37,355 bases of DNA from an uncultured Verrucomicrobiota bacterium (GCA_903858835.1 CAIOKD010000062.1:1-37355); one strand, 5' to 3'; shown: positions 27,868 through 37,124, counted from the stretch's first letter. Translations and numbers: made by a program. The notes: generated by a model from the letters alone, not told the origin.

Positions 27868-29064
27868 CTAACCGATCGCTGGAGCCGGTGACAGGACGCT
27901 TTCCGCCGGCAGGGGGCCCGCCAGGCGCAGGTCGGCCACGCATTCCACATGCTGGGTCTGCGGGAACATGTCGAGGGGCAGGACCGTCTCCAGCCGGTAG
28001 CGCCCGTCGGCGCAGAGGATCTTCAGGTCCCGGGCCAGCGTGGCGGGATGACAGGAGACGTAGAGGATCTGACCCGGGCCCGTCTTCCGCAGGACCTCCA
28101 GACTGGGCGGGCGACACCCGACCCGCGGCGGGTCGAGCAGCACGGCCGTCTGGGCGGGATTCCATTTCGCCAACAGGCCGGGGAGCACCTGGTCGGTGTC
28201 ACCGGCGACGTAAGATCCATTGCGGATGCCGCGGGATGCCTGGTTGCGACGGGCCGCCTGGATCGCGGGCGCGTCGAGTTCGACCCCGACGAAGTTCTCC
28301 ACCGTATCGGCGACCTCGAGGCTAAAGAACCCGACCCCGCAATAGGCATCGACCAGGTTCCGCGCCCCGTGGCTGCGCAGGCGGTCTTTCACCACCCGCA
28401 CCAACTCAGGCAGCAGTAGGAAATTGTTCTGAAAGAAAGAGTGCTCCGGCACTTCCCATCCCGGGGCCTCCATGCGCAACACCGTCTTGATCCCGCCCTT
28501 GGGCGGCGGGTTGCGGCGCCACTCCGTGATCGCCTCGTTGATGGCAGGCTCGGCGATGGCACAGGACTCGATGTCGCAGACCAGGCCGCAGTCGGTGCGC
28601 ATGAATCCCAGGTTCAGCTTCTGGGCGGGTTTGTTCCACTGGCTGCGAACAAGCACACGGTTGCGGTAGTGGTAGGGATTCGGGCACGGGATCACCGGCT
28701 GGACAACCGATGGATCGAACCCGCCGACACGCCGGAAGAGCTCGCCGATCTGCCGATGCTTCCAGCGGAGCTGTGCGGCGTAGTCGAGGTGCTGGTACTG
28801 GCAACCGCCGCATTCGCCGAAATAGGCGCACTTCGGCTCCACCCGCTCCGGCGAGGGCTTGAGGATCTTCACCAGTTCGGCACGGCCGAAGCTCTTCTTC
28901 ACCTCGGTGAGCTTGGCCTCGACCACATCGCCGGGCGCGGTGAACGGGACGAAGAGGACGAAATCGCCCACCCGCCCGACCCCTTCGCCCCCGAAGGCGA
29001 GGTCGGTGATCTCCAGTCGCAGCCGTTGGCCGGCCACGGGCAGTCCGTTGGGCAGTGTTTCCAC
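27868..29064 (-). CDS. 23S rRNA (uracil-C5)-methyltransferase, RlmD/TrmA family
   Basis: The protein has 398 residues. Domain order: an N-terminal TRAM domain (about 12-70, LEITDLAFGGEGVGRV), then the 4Fe-4S cysteines C79, C85, C88 and C168 in CAYFGECGGC and DIESCAI, as in RumA/RlmD. The methyltransferase domain has FFQNN (210-214), the SAM motif DAYCGVGFFSLEV (239-251), LDPPRVGC (310-317), the nucleophile C338 in LYVSCHPATLARD and the general base E374 in QTQHVEC. The residue after the nucleophile is His where RlmD usually has Asn. The Fe-S cysteines point to an RlmD- or RlmCD-like rRNA enzyme rather than TrmA, but the exact uridine is not settled. It is in a minus-strand cluster 58 bases downstream of pheA. 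Confidence 0.94.
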   Translation of the reverse strand: METLPNGLPVAGQRLRLEITDLAFGGEGVGRVGDFVLFVPFTAPGDVVEAKLTEVKKSFGRAELVKILKPSPERVEPKCAYFGECGGCQYQHLDYAAQLRWKHRQIGELFRRVGGFDPSVVQPVIPCPNPYHYRNRVLVRSQWNKPAQKLNLGFMRTDCGLVCDIESCAIAEPAINEAITEWRRNPPPKGGIKTVLRMEAPGWEVPEHSFFQNNFLLLPELVRVVKDRLRSHGARNLVDAYCGVGFFSLEVADTVENFVGVELDAPAIQAARRNQASRGIRNGSYVAGDTDQVLPGLLAKWNPAQTAVLLDPPRVGCRPPSLEVLRKTGPGQILYVSCHPATLARDLKILCADGRYRLETVLPLDMFPQTQHVECVADLRLAGPLPAESVLSPAPAIG

Positions 29065-29122
29065 CCCGCCGAATTGCCACGAATCGGGTCCCGGACAAAA
29101 GGACGGACTTTGGCCAACGACT

Positions 29123-30184
29123 CTAGTCGCCGTTGGGATAGGAACCCAGGATCTTCACGAAACTGCAGTGCTGGCCGAGCATTTCGATGGCCTTGGCGAC
29201 CTTGGCGTCCTCGGCATGGCCGTCGATGTCGGCGAAGAAGAAGTATTCCCAGGCCTTCCGCTTCGAGGGGCGCGACTCGATCTTGGTCATGTTGATGCGG
29301 AATCGGCGGAACGGCGCCAGGGCGCGGTGCAAGGCCCCGGCCTCGTCGCGCAGACTGAACATCAGGCTGGTGCGGTCGGCCCCGGAACTGGGACCGCACT
29401 GACGGCCCAGGACCAGGAACCGCGTGGCGTTGGCCGAGTTGTCCTGGATGTCGCGCTCGAGGATGGGGACCTTGTAGCGCTCGCCCGCCAATTCGCCGGT
29501 GATGGCCGCCGCGTGCTTCTCCTTGGCCGCCAATTCCGCCGAGCGGGCGTTGGAGCTGGTCTCGACCACCTCGGCCTGCGGCAGGCTGCGTTGGATCCAA
29601 CCGCGGCATTGAGCGAGCGTCTGGGGGTGGACGTAGAGCTTGCGTATGTCCTCGCGGCGCCCCTTGGCCGCCAGGCAGTGCGAGATCTTCAGGACGATCT
29701 GGGAGACGATCTTCAGGTCGCTGTCCACGAACATGTCCAACGTGTGGGTCACCACGCCCTCGGTGGAGTTCTCCACGGGCACGACCCCGTAGTCGGCCTT
29801 CTGGCGGGACACCTCGTTGAACACGTCGGCGATGGTCCTCTGGGGCGCATAGGCCAGCGACGCCCCGAAACGACGCAGGGCCGCCTGGTGAGTGAAGGTG
29901 GCCTCGGGCCCGAGGTAGGCGATGGTCAGGCTGCGTTCCAATGAGAGGGCGCAGGACATGATCTCGCGGTAGATGGCCCGGAGCCCCTCGTGGGTGATCG
30001 GCCCCTGGTTGTGGCGAAAGACCTTCTGGAAGACGGCGCGCTCGCGGTGTGGCGCGTAAATCTCCTGGCCGTGACGGGTCTTGATCGCCCCGATCTCAAG
30101 CACGTGACGCGTGCGTTCGTTGAGCAGTCGCACGATCTCGGCGTCCAGCGCATCGATGGCTTGGCGGTGTTCCTGCAGCGACAT
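29123..30184 (-). CDS. pheA: Bifunctional chorismate mutase/prephenate dehydratase (P-protein)
   Basis: The enzyme converts chorismate to prephenate and then to phenylpyruvate in phenylalanine synthesis. The protein has 353 residues from ATG 30182-30184. Residues 1-85 are an AroQ-type helical chorismate mutase (LQEHRQAIDALDAEIVRLLNERTRHVLEIG). Residues 88-262 are the prephenate dehydratase, with VPVENSTEGVV and the catalytic TRF in SANATRFLVLG (T254). Residues about 270-350 are the ACT domain for phenylalanine feedback, with KIESRPSKRKAWEYFFF. All regulatory and catalytic landmarks are present. The gene starts the minus-strand cluster that continues with the RlmD-like gene; its upstream region overlaps the plus-strand orphan cytochrome frame. 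Confidence 0.97.
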   Translation of the reverse strand: MSLQEHRQAIDALDAEIVRLLNERTRHVLEIGAIKTRHGQEIYAPHRERAVFQKVFRHNQGPITHEGLRAIYREIMSCALSLERSLTIAYLGPEATFTHQAALRRFGASLAYAPQRTIADVFNEVSRQKADYGVVPVENSTEGVVTHTLDMFVDSDLKIVSQIVLKISHCLAAKGRREDIRKLYVHPQTLAQCRGWIQRSLPQAEVVETSSNARSAELAAKEKHAAAITGELAGERYKVPILERDIQDNSANATRFLVLGRQCGPSSGADRTSLMFSLRDEAGALHRALAPFRRFRINMTKIESRPSKRKAWEYFFFADIDGHAEDAKVAKAIEMLGQHCSFVKILGSYPNGD

Positions 30185-30216
30185 GGCTTCCGGCACGATG
30201 CCGCAACTCGCGGGCG

Positions 30217-30240
30217 GGGCGAAGGAGGTTTTTTTCGCCC
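30217..30240. repeat. Stem-loop in the pheA leader region
   Basis: GGGCGAA (30217-30223) pairs with TTCGCCC (30234-30240) around a ten-base loop GGAGGTTTTT. It lies 33-56 bases upstream of the pheA ATG and could be in its transcript leader. No phenylalanine-rich leader peptide was seen, so attenuation of the classical type is not supported. Confidence 0.25.
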
Positions 30241-30263
30241 GATGCGGATTTTCCCGCCCGACG

Positions 30264-30629
30264 GTGCTCGCCCCGGACAGCGGTTCCACTTGGACTCTGC
30301 AATTGCCCGAGGGCCAGGCGGAGCGTGGGCGTGCGGCTTTCAATATGCTTTGGTGCCACGGGTGCCACGTGGCGAAGGGGTACGAGAAGGAGTTCGAGGC
30401 GCCCCACGCCCAACCGGCCGTCCCTGTCGTGCTGGGGCGGGAGAACCGGAAACCCAGCCGGATGGAACTGGTGAACTCCATCGTCAACCCCTCGCACCGC
30501 ATCGAACCGGGCTTCCAACGCAACCTGGTGACCCAGGGGAAGTTCTCGCGGATGGGCGATTACAACGAAACCATGACGCTCCAGCAATTGAGCGACCTCG
30601 TGGCGTTCCTGGAGTCGCTGCAGCGCTGA
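30264..30629 (+). CDS. Orphan cytochrome c domain, possibly a truncated remnant
   Basis: A single-heme cytochrome c domain is clear from LPEGQAERGRAAFNMLWCHGCH, continuing ELVNSIVNPSHRIEPG, GKFSRMGDYNETMTLQQLSDLVAFLESL and ending QR. CHGCH binds the heme and the M of SRM may be the axial ligand. This type normally sits behind a signal peptide or lipobox, but none of the three upstream plus-strand frames shows a hydrophobic segment before the pheA start at 30184. The GTG at 30264 is the shortest plausible start that keeps the domain; ATG 30183 in the same frame would overlap pheA. Without export it could not receive heme, so the gene is probably a remnant or misses its 5' part. A frameshift at the T-run 30229-30235 was considered but does not restore a signal. 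Confidence 0.5.
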   Translation: MLAPDSGSTWTLQLPEGQAERGRAAFNMLWCHGCHVAKGYEKEFEAPHAQPAVPVVLGRENRKPSRMELVNSIVNPSHRIEPGFQRNLVTQGKFSRMGDYNETMTLQQLSDLVAFLESLQR

Positions 30630-30667
30630 ACCCGAACCCGGCCGAAGGATCATCGGCCTCCAAAGGA

Positions 30668-30703
30668 AACGGCCCGCCGGATCGCGGAATCCGGGGGGCC
30701 GTT
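30668..30703. terminator. Bidirectional hairpin between the cytochrome remnant and fructose-bisphosphate aldolase
   Basis: AACGGCCCGCCGGAT (30668-30682) pairs with ATCCGGGGGGCCGTT (30689-30703) with one G-G mismatch, a 6-base loop and no long T-run. On the minus strand TTTCCTTTGG follows, which is moderately T-rich, so it most likely ends the fba transcript. Confidence 0.6.
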
Positions 30704-30755
30704 GTGTTCATGGGGACCGGAGCGGGGCTCCGGGAAAACCCGATGGGAGGATTTC

Positions 30756-31721
30756 TCAGTCGAAGGCGTGACCGGCGCAGCAGAGGACGTTGCGGAGCTT
30801 GTGGCGCACGAGTTCCTTCACGGCCTTGCGGGCGGGTCCGAGGTACTTCCGGGGGTCGAATTCCTTCGGCTTGGTGACGAGGACCTCGCGGATCGCGGCG
30901 GTCATCGCCAGGCGGAGATCGGTGTCGATGTTGACCTTGGTGCAACCCACGCGGCGGGCCACCTCGATGTCGGCCTCGGACACGCCGGCGGTCTCTTCGC
31001 CGAGGTCGCCACCGTACTTGTTGATCTTCTGGGCCAGATCTTTCGGGACCGAGGAGGCTCCGTGCAACACCAGCGGGTAGTCGCCCATGCCAGCGTCGAG
31101 CAGGGCCTTCTTGATCGCCTTGAGGCGCTCGAGGTCGAGGTGCTGCTCGCCCTTGAACTTGTAGGCGCCGTGACTATTGCCAATGGCGACGGCCAGGGAG
31201 TCCACGCCGGACTGTTTGACGAACTGGACGGCCTCTTCGGGGTGGGTGTAGGCACCACCCTTGGAGTAGCTGCCGCCCTCCTCGCCGTCGTCGTGCTGGG
31301 CTCCTACGAGCATGCCCAACTCGCCCTCGACCACACAGTTGTGCTTGTGGGCGTACTCGACGACCTTGGCGCAGATCTCGACGTTCTTCTCGAACGGATC
31401 GTGCGAGGCATCGATCATCACGCTGGTGAAGCCCTCGTCGATGCACTGCTTGCACAGCTCGAAGCTGTCACCGTGGTCCAGATGGACCGCGATGGGGATG
31501 GTGGACAGCTTGACCGCGGAGTCGATCAACCCCTTCAGGTACACCGGGTGGGCGTAATCGCGGGCGCCCTTGGAGATCTGAAGCATCACGGGGGCCTTCT
31601 CTTCCTCACAGGCCTCGATGATGGCCTGGAGCAGCTCCATGTTGTTCACATTGAAGGCTCCGAGGGCGTACTTGCCCTTCAGGGCCTTCGCGAACAGGTC
31701 GCGGGTGTGGGTCAGTGGCAT
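30756..31721 (-). CDS. fba: Class II fructose-bisphosphate aldolase
   Basis: The enzyme splits fructose 1,6-bisphosphate into glyceraldehyde 3-phosphate and dihydroxyacetone phosphate, or makes it in gluconeogenesis. The protein has 321 residues from ATG 31719-31721. Zinc and catalytic segments are visible: VHLDHGDSFE (H83), VMIDASHDPFE, NCVVEGELGMLVG (catalytic Glu region), IGNSHGAYKF (H184) and VLHGASSVP (H220). The TKVNIDTDLRLA phosphate-binding segment is near the C-terminus. The GGSYSKGGAYTHPEEA loop resembles the type B class II enzymes of about 310-320 residues. It is a single gene between a hairpin terminator and the pseudopilin gene. Confidence 0.97.
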   Translation of the reverse strand: MPLTHTRDLFAKALKGKYALGAFNVNNMELLQAIIEACEEEKAPVMLQISKGARDYAHPVYLKGLIDSAVKLSTIPIAVHLDHGDSFELCKQCIDEGFTSVMIDASHDPFEKNVEICAKVVEYAHKHNCVVEGELGMLVGAQHDDGEEGGSYSKGGAYTHPEEAVQFVKQSGVDSLAVAIGNSHGAYKFKGEQHLDLERLKAIKKALLDAGMGDYPLVLHGASSVPKDLAQKINKYGGDLGEETAGVSEADIEVARRVGCTKVNIDTDLRLAMTAAIREVLVTKPKEFDPRKYLGPARKAVKELVRHKLRNVLCCAGHAFD

Positions 31722-31832
31722 AGGTCTAGGTGGATATCTCACCGGCGTTTGCCAGCCGGCTGGGAAGGGACACTAGGAAAGCGGACCGGCGCTGGAAACT
31801 GGTTTTTTACCCCCTCCGGCCCACGAGGCGAC

Positions 31833-32627
31833 TCACCACCACAGCCCGTTGATGTCCACCTTCTGCGACATGTCCGAGGGGTCGTAGTCCTTGGGAAAGC
31901 GGAACAACGCCACATGGCCGTCGCCGTAGGCCATGTTCCAGCCGCGCTGACCACGGTTGTTGTGCCACACACTCCGGTCGCGGTTGGCCCCGGCGACCTG
32001 TCCGTCCCCGGAGTCGCGGCTGCCATGCCACGGCCAGTCGCCCTGCATGATCTTGGTCGCTGGGGCCAGGGCGATCTCCGAATTCTTGATGGGCTTGGAA
32101 TCGCCCGCAACCGTGGGTGAGGCCAGGTTCCCGGTGATGTGCTTCACCCCGAACCAGTCGACGGCCCACATGACCAGATAGCTGTTGCCCCAGGCAGGGT
32201 AACACCCCTTCTTGGACTCCGCCGCCCAGTAGCTGTCGCCCTTGTCGGAGGGGCAACGGAAGGCCTCGGCGGCCGACACATAGGCGTTGAGGGGACGATT
32301 GGTCTCCCAGGCGTTGCTGTCGTGGACGATGCTGACCTTGGTCTTGCCCGGTGCGGCCCTCAGGGGGACTCCCGGGGTTCCCGACCAGATCTCGCCCCCG
32401 ACGGTGGCCCAATCGCCGTGCGCCGGCATGAGGTCCTGGTTGTCGGCGGAGTACATCGCATAGCCCAGGTACTGCTGCTTCTGGTTGCTCACGCAGCGGG
32501 TGGCGTTGGCCTTGACCTTCGCCTTGGCGAGGGCGGGCAGGAGCATCCCCGCCAAGATGGCGATGATGGCGATGACCACTAGCAGTTCGATGAGGGTGAA
32601 TGCTCTTCGAGAGGGGTTGGGCTTCAT
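31833..32627 (-). CDS. Type II secretion/pilus-like pseudopilin (prepilin N-terminal cleavage, H-X9-DG domain)
   Basis: The protein has 264 residues from ATG 32625-32627, behind GGAG about seven bases upstream. The prepilin signal is clear: [20 protein letters not shown], processed before FTLIEL, with the following [20 protein letters not shown]. The globular part includes [17 protein letters not shown] and ends in [18 protein letters not shown], the H-X9-DG style end of the large DUF1559/pseudopilin families of Verrucomicrobiota and Planctomycetota. These families exist in tens of copies per genome and are thought to build extracellular fibres or help secretion. The specific role of this copy is unknown. 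It lies beside the second DUF1501/PSD1 module in the same direction, about 105 bases after it. Confidence 0.95.
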   Translation of the reverse strand: MKPNPSRRAFTLIELLVVIAIIAILAGMLLPALAKAKVKANATRCVSNQKQQYLGYAMYSADNQDLMPAHGDWATVGGEIWSGTPGVPLRAAPGKTKVSIVHDSNAWETNRPLNAYVSAAEAFRCPSDKGDSYWAAESKKGCYPAWGNSYLVMWAVDWFGVKHITGNLASPTVAGDSKPIKNSEIALAPATKIMQGDWPWHGSRDSGDGQVAGANRDRSVWHNNRGQRGWNMAYGDGHVALFRFPKDYDPSDMSQKVDINGLWW

Positions 32628-32732
32628 GAGAACACTCCAAGGTGGGAGTCGCTGGGAATTCAACGGTTTGCTACCCCCTTCCCCAGGGCCGCGCCAGCAA
32701 CATTTTGCACCGTCCCCGAGTCCAGAGCGGAC

Positions 32733-34187
32733 TCAAGCAATGAGCTTGTCGACCACCTCGCCGAAGACGTCGGTCAGGCGGAAATCGCGGCCCTGGAACC
32801 GGTAGGTGAGCTTCTCGTGGTCGAAACCCAGCAGTCGCAGGATCGTGGCATGCAGGTCGTGGACATGGACCTTGTCGACCGCGGCATTGAAGCCGAAGTC
32901 GTCAGAGGCGCCCACGGTAATGCCCGGACGGACCCCCCCGCCGGCCAGCCACATGGAAAAACAGTTCGGGTGATGGTCACGCCCGTCGTCGCCGCCCTGC
33001 ACCATGGGCGTGCGGCCGAACTCCCCACCCCAGATCACCAGGGTGTCGTCGAGCAACCCCCGGGCCTTGAGATCCTGGATCAACGCAGCGTTGGCCCGGT
33101 CGGTGTCGGCGCAGTTGCGCTTGAGGTCGCCAGCCAGGTTGCCGTGCTGGTCCCAAGCCTCGTGGAAGATCTGCACGAACCGCGTGCCGCGCTCCACGAG
33201 CCGGCGCGCCAGGAGGCAGGCCGTGCCATAGGTCGTCTTGCCGGGGGTAGCCCCATAGAGGTCCAAGATATGCTGGGGCTCGCTTCGGATGTCCATGAGC
33301 TCGGGCGCGCTGGATTGCATCCGGTAGGCCATCTCGAACGAATTGATGCGGGTGGCGATCTCGGGGTCCCCCACCCGTCCCAGGCGCTGCCGGTTGAGTT
33401 CCTGGATGGCGTCCAGGGTCTGCCGTTGGGCGGTGCCATCCACCCCCTTCGGATTGGAGAGGTAGAGCACCGGATCGCCCCCACTTCGGAACAGCACTCC
33501 ATTGTGCACGCTGGGGAGGAAACCCGCCCCCCAATTGGAGGCGCCGCCGCTGGTGCCCTTGCTGCCGGTGGAGAACACCACGTAGGCGGGCAGGTTGCTG
33601 CTCTCGCTGCCGAGACCGTAGGTTGTCCAGGCGCCGAGGCTCGGCCGACCGAACTGCTGGGACCCGGTGTTCATGAAAATCTGCGCCGGGGCATGATTGA
33701 AGGCGTCGGTGTGCATCGATCTCACGATGGCGATGTCGTCGGCCACGCTCGCCAGGTGCGGCATGAGTTCCGAGATCTCCTGACCAGAACGGCCATGCCG
33801 AGCGAACTTGAACTTGGGGCCCAGCAGCTTGGAATTCGGGCTGATGAAGGCGGCCCGGTATCCCTTCAGCAACTCGGCCGGCGGCAGCTTGCCGCTCCAC
33901 TTGGCCAGCTCCGGCTTGTGGTCGAAGAGTTCCAGGTGACTGGGGGCCCCGGCTTGGAACAGGTAGATGACCCTCTTGGCCTTGGCCGGGAACGGGGACG
34001 GCTTGGCGGACAAGTGCCCGGCGGCGGAGACCGGCGAACGGCCGGTGGCCGCCTGGGCCGAATCGCCGAGCAGCGCGTGCAGGGCGGCCATCCCGAGACC
34101 CACCCCGCAGTCCCGAAAGAACCAACGCCGAGTCAGGTGGGCCCGATGCTCCGAAAGGGCGTGCTGGAGAACGGAGATGCGATTCAT
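32733..34187 (-). CDS. DUF1501 protein, Tat-exported (module 2)
   Basis: A paralog of the DUF1501 protein at 15358-16827, 484 residues long from ATG 34185-34187; the open frame continues upstream but over the PSD1 end. The Tat signal has R20-R21 in [25 protein letters not shown]. Landmarks are [59 protein letters not shown] and [17 protein letters not shown]. The metal-site segments WGGEFGRT and GRDHHP are shared with module 1. The stop lies 105 bases before the pseudopilin ATG, and the start is five bases after the PSD1 stop, so it forms an operon with the gene upstream. Its enzymatic substrate is unknown. Confidence 0.95.
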   Translation of the reverse strand: MNRISVLQHALSEHRAHLTRRWFFRDCGVGLGMAALHALLGDSAQAATGRSPVSAAGHLSAKPSPFPAKAKRVIYLFQAGAPSHLELFDHKPELAKWSGKLPPAELLKGYRAAFISPNSKLLGPKFKFARHGRSGQEISELMPHLASVADDIAIVRSMHTDAFNHAPAQIFMNTGSQQFGRPSLGAWTTYGLGSESSNLPAYVVFSTGSKGTSGGASNWGAGFLPSVHNGVLFRSGGDPVLYLSNPKGVDGTAQRQTLDAIQELNRQRLGRVGDPEIATRINSFEMAYRMQSSAPELMDIRSEPQHILDLYGATPGKTTYGTACLLARRLVERGTRFVQIFHEAWDQHGNLAGDLKRNCADTDRANAALIQDLKARGLLDDTLVIWGGEFGRTPMVQGGDDGRDHHPNCFSMWLAGGGVRPGITVGASDDFGFNAAVDKVHVHDLHATILRLLGFDHEKLTYRFQGRDFRLTDVFGEVVDKLIA

Positions 34188-34192
34188 AGGGT

Positions 34193-37078
34193 TCACTCCT
34201 TGGTGATGGTCTCGTCGAGGTTCAAGAGGGCCCGGGCCACGGCGGCATGGGCGGCCAGGGTGGCCGGGGTGACTCCCGGAGGCAGGTCTCCCACCGGGCC
34301 CGTACCGCCGGTGGCGAGTTCCGAGGCATTCAACCAACCCTCGGCGATCCGGGTCCGCTGTTGGAGCAGGAGATGACCAAGCACCTTCAGTTCCTCCGGG
34401 CGGGGCGACCGGCCCAAGACCTGCCGGAAGGCGAAGGTGATCCGCTGCTCGTCGGTCTTGCCGCCCTCGTTCACCGATTTGAGCGCCAGCGCCCGCGCGG
34501 CCTCCACGAACTGGGGCTCGTTGAGCGAGGTCAGGGCCTGCAATGGCGTGTTGGACCTCAGACGCCGGACACACGAGGCGTCGCCGTTCGGTGTGTCGAA
34601 GGCCTGGAGGACCGGATAGGGAATGCTGCGGAAACGGAACGCGTACAACGACCGTCGGTACCGGTCGGGCCCCTTCTCCTCGATCCAGGTCTTCGGCCCG
34701 TAGCTGGCGGGCGGCTGGAACAGGAACTCCGGAGCCGGCGGATAGACCGCACGCCCACCTAGGGCTGGATTCAGAAGCCCGGACACCGACAGCGCGATGT
34801 CACGAACGATTTCGCCCTCGACCCGGAACCGCGGCCCGCGGGCCAGAAGACGGTTGTCGGGGTCCCGCTCCCGCAGGGCTTCATTGAAGCGACTGGACTG
34901 ACGATACACGGCCGAACCGGTGATGAGCCGGTGCAGATGCCTCAAGGACCACGGGGGCACCCCGGGCTGGGAGGGCTCCATGAACTCGACGGCCAACCAG
35001 TCGAGCAGTTCGCGATGCGAGGCCGGCGGGGACTGCGTCCCCAGGTCTTCCACGGTCTCCACCAGACCGACCCCGAAGTACTGTTGCCAGACCCGATTGA
35101 CCGCCACGCGCGCGGTCGTGGGTGAACGGCGATCGGTGAGCCAGCGGGCCAATGTGAGTCGGGAATCGTCGGCGCCCGGCGGCAGCGGATGCAGGAATGA
35201 CGGGGTCGCGTGGCCGACCTCGCGGTCCGGCTTGAGCCAGTCACCCCGGCGGAAAACCCGGGTCGCCATCCGAGCCTCGCCGGGCCCCTCTCCGCGACGG
35301 GCCGCGAACACCAGCGCGGGCGAGCCTTCGGGCCATTGCTTCCAGAGCGCCTCGATCCGGGCATTGGCTTCCGCGAATTCCGGGCGGGTGGTGCGCCAGT
35401 GGGAGAACACGGCCGCGGTCTGGCCAGCGGTGCGACGCTCGGCCGGGACCATCACCACGATCTCGCGCACGGCCGCCGGCAGCGGGTCGGCCACGGCATG
35501 GGTGGCGGCGGTGACCGAGATCCGGAAACGACCGAGGTTGTGGGTCTGGAGGTCGTCGGAATTCCACCCGCCATGCTCCTGGTGGAGTTCGATCTCCAGG
35601 ATGGCTCCCTTCGGGAAGGCCACGGGTTTCTCGGCGACGAACACGGCCTTGCGGGACTGGTTCCGCCGTCCCGGCCCGGCGTCGATGCCCCAGGCGGTGT
35701 CCATCTTGCCGTCAATGGCGTGGGACACCGGACCATAGGTACGCTTCTTGCCCGAGCGGTCGTCGAACTCCGCCTCCAGGGGTTTCTCCTCGTTGGAGAA
35801 ATCGGCGGTCGCGCGGACGAATTTCACCGAGGTCTTGTTGGTCGGATTCTGTCGGTCCCAGGCGGTGACCTTGAACTCGCTCAGGGCCGCCATGCCGCGG
35901 ATGGATCGGCCAGGGCCCTGGCAGGGCAGGTTCGGGTCGGTGAGCTGCTCGAGGCGGAAAGCCGCGATCGAGGGAAGATCATTGGTGCCCCGGAAGTGCG
36001 CGGCCCATTGGGTGGGCGCATAGCTGGCCGCTCGGATGGATCCGTCTTCGTACTGGTAGAAGCGTTCACCGTTGTCGCCGACATGCTCGCAGCGGACCAC
36101 GGACCATTCGGGCTGCTCACCCCGCACCGAGGCCTCCCAGGCGGCCATGCGGGTTTCCCAGTCGGGCGTGGTGTGGCGGAGCCCCTCCTCCTCTTCACGG
36201 ATCTGCCGGGCCAACTGGTCGCGAAGGCGTTGCTCGGTGGGACTGTAGGCGACCATCGAGGATTCGTGGTCGTTGTTCAGGAAGGCGAAGAGCCGGTAGT
36301 ACTCCTCCTGCGAGATCGGGTCGTACTTGTGGTCATGGCATTGGGCGCACTGGATCGTGATGCCCAGCACCGCCTTGCCGATGCAGTCCATGCGGTCGAT
36401 CAGGCCGTCGATGCGGAACTGCTCGGGATCGGCCCCGCCCTCTTCGTTGAGCATGGCATTGCGCAGGAACCCGGTGGCCACACGCTGGGAATCGGTGGCC
36501 CCTGGCAATTGATCACCGGCGATCTGCTCCACAAGGAACCGGTCGTAAGGAAGGTCGCGGTTGAGAGCGTCGACCACCCAGTCGCGGTAGGCCCAGACGA
36601 AGCGGGGCTTGTCCTTCTCGAAACCGTCGGAATCGGCGTACCGGGCCGCATCCAGCCAATGCCGTGCCCAGCGCTCGCCATGATGGGGCGAGGCCAGCAG
36701 GGCCGAAACCGCCCGATCCCAGGCCTGCGGGGACTTGTCGGTCACGAAACGATCGACCTCGGCCGGCGAGGGCGGCAGTCCAGTGAGATCGAGGTGCAGG
36801 CGACGCAACAGGGTGACCCGGTCGGCCTCGGGAGAGGGCTTGAGACCCTCCGCCTCAAGGCGGGCCAGAATGAACCGGTCGATGGGATTGCGGACCCATT
36901 CCACTCGGCGCACGGGGGGCAACCCAGGGCGGACCGGAACCTTCCAGGCCCAGTGGTCGCGGCGCACGGCATTCGTCGGCGAGGCTCCCCAGCCCGCTAC
37001 GCCCATGCAGAACCACCCCAGGAGCGCGAACCGGACGCCCCAGCGTGCAGGGATGGAGGAAAAGGCGAGGGTGTTCAC
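34193..37078 (-). CDS. DUF1549/DUF1553 (PSD1) protein without the N-terminal cytochrome domain, module 2
   Basis: The chosen GTG start at 37078 gives 961 residues; a TTG 39 bases upstream is possible. The N-terminus ARWGVRFALLGWFCMGVAGWGA is a signal peptide. DUF1549 starts straight after it, with IDRFILARLEAEGLKPSPEADR, DLTGLPPSPAEVDRF, DRFLVEQIAGDQLPG and the CxxCH of CAQCHDHKYDPISQEEYYRLF. The PSCyt1 domain of module 1 is absent. The central insert differs from module 1 and carries GPVSHAIDGKMDTAWGIDAG and FRISVTAATHAVADPLPAAV, reminiscent of a discoidin-like carbohydrate-binding segment. DUF1553 has TARVAVNRVWQQYFGVGLVE, RVEGEIVRDIALSVSGLLNP and [20 protein letters not shown]. It is upstream of the DUF1501 gene with a five-base gap. 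Confidence 0.95.
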   Translation of the reverse strand: MNTLAFSSIPARWGVRFALLGWFCMGVAGWGASPTNAVRRDHWAWKVPVRPGLPPVRRVEWVRNPIDRFILARLEAEGLKPSPEADRVTLLRRLHLDLTGLPPSPAEVDRFVTDKSPQAWDRAVSALLASPHHGERWARHWLDAARYADSDGFEKDKPRFVWAYRDWVVDALNRDLPYDRFLVEQIAGDQLPGATDSQRVATGFLRNAMLNEEGGADPEQFRIDGLIDRMDCIGKAVLGITIQCAQCHDHKYDPISQEEYYRLFAFLNNDHESSMVAYSPTEQRLRDQLARQIREEEEGLRHTTPDWETRMAAWEASVRGEQPEWSVVRCEHVGDNGERFYQYEDGSIRAASYAPTQWAAHFRGTNDLPSIAAFRLEQLTDPNLPCQGPGRSIRGMAALSEFKVTAWDRQNPTNKTSVKFVRATADFSNEEKPLEAEFDDRSGKKRTYGPVSHAIDGKMDTAWGIDAGPGRRNQSRKAVFVAEKPVAFPKGAILEIELHQEHGGWNSDDLQTHNLGRFRISVTAATHAVADPLPAAVREIVVMVPAERRTAGQTAAVFSHWRTTRPEFAEANARIEALWKQWPEGSPALVFAARRGEGPGEARMATRVFRRGDWLKPDREVGHATPSFLHPLPPGADDSRLTLARWLTDRRSPTTARVAVNRVWQQYFGVGLVETVEDLGTQSPPASHRELLDWLAVEFMEPSQPGVPPWSLRHLHRLITGSAVYRQSSRFNEALRERDPDNRLLARGPRFRVEGEIVRDIALSVSGLLNPALGGRAVYPPAPEFLFQPPASYGPKTWIEEKGPDRYRRSLYAFRFRSIPYPVLQAFDTPNGDASCVRRLRSNTPLQALTSLNEPQFVEAARALALKSVNEGGKTDEQRITFAFRQVLGRSPRPEELKVLGHLLLQQRTRIAEGWLNASELATGGTGPVGDLPPGVTPATLAAHAAVARALLNLDETITKE

Positions 37079-37124
37079 AACCCCAGCATCCTGCCCCCGG
37101 CATTCCCGGCGGTCCAATCGGATT

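Noticed and set aside
30229-30235. Frameshift at the T7 run as the cause of the missing cytochrome signal peptide
   Set aside because: Neither alternative frame upstream shows a hydrophobic segment, so shifting the frame does not restore an export signal.
32718-32734. Hairpin GAGTCC-AGAGC-GGACTC at the end of the second DUF1501 gene as a terminator
   Set aside because: The 6-bp stem overlaps the stop codon and has no T-run; the pseudopilin gene follows in the same direction.
32817-34376. 519-codon plus-strand frame across the second DUF1501 gene
   Set aside because: Same reason: it is antisense to a conserved Tat-exported protein and has no recognisable domain.
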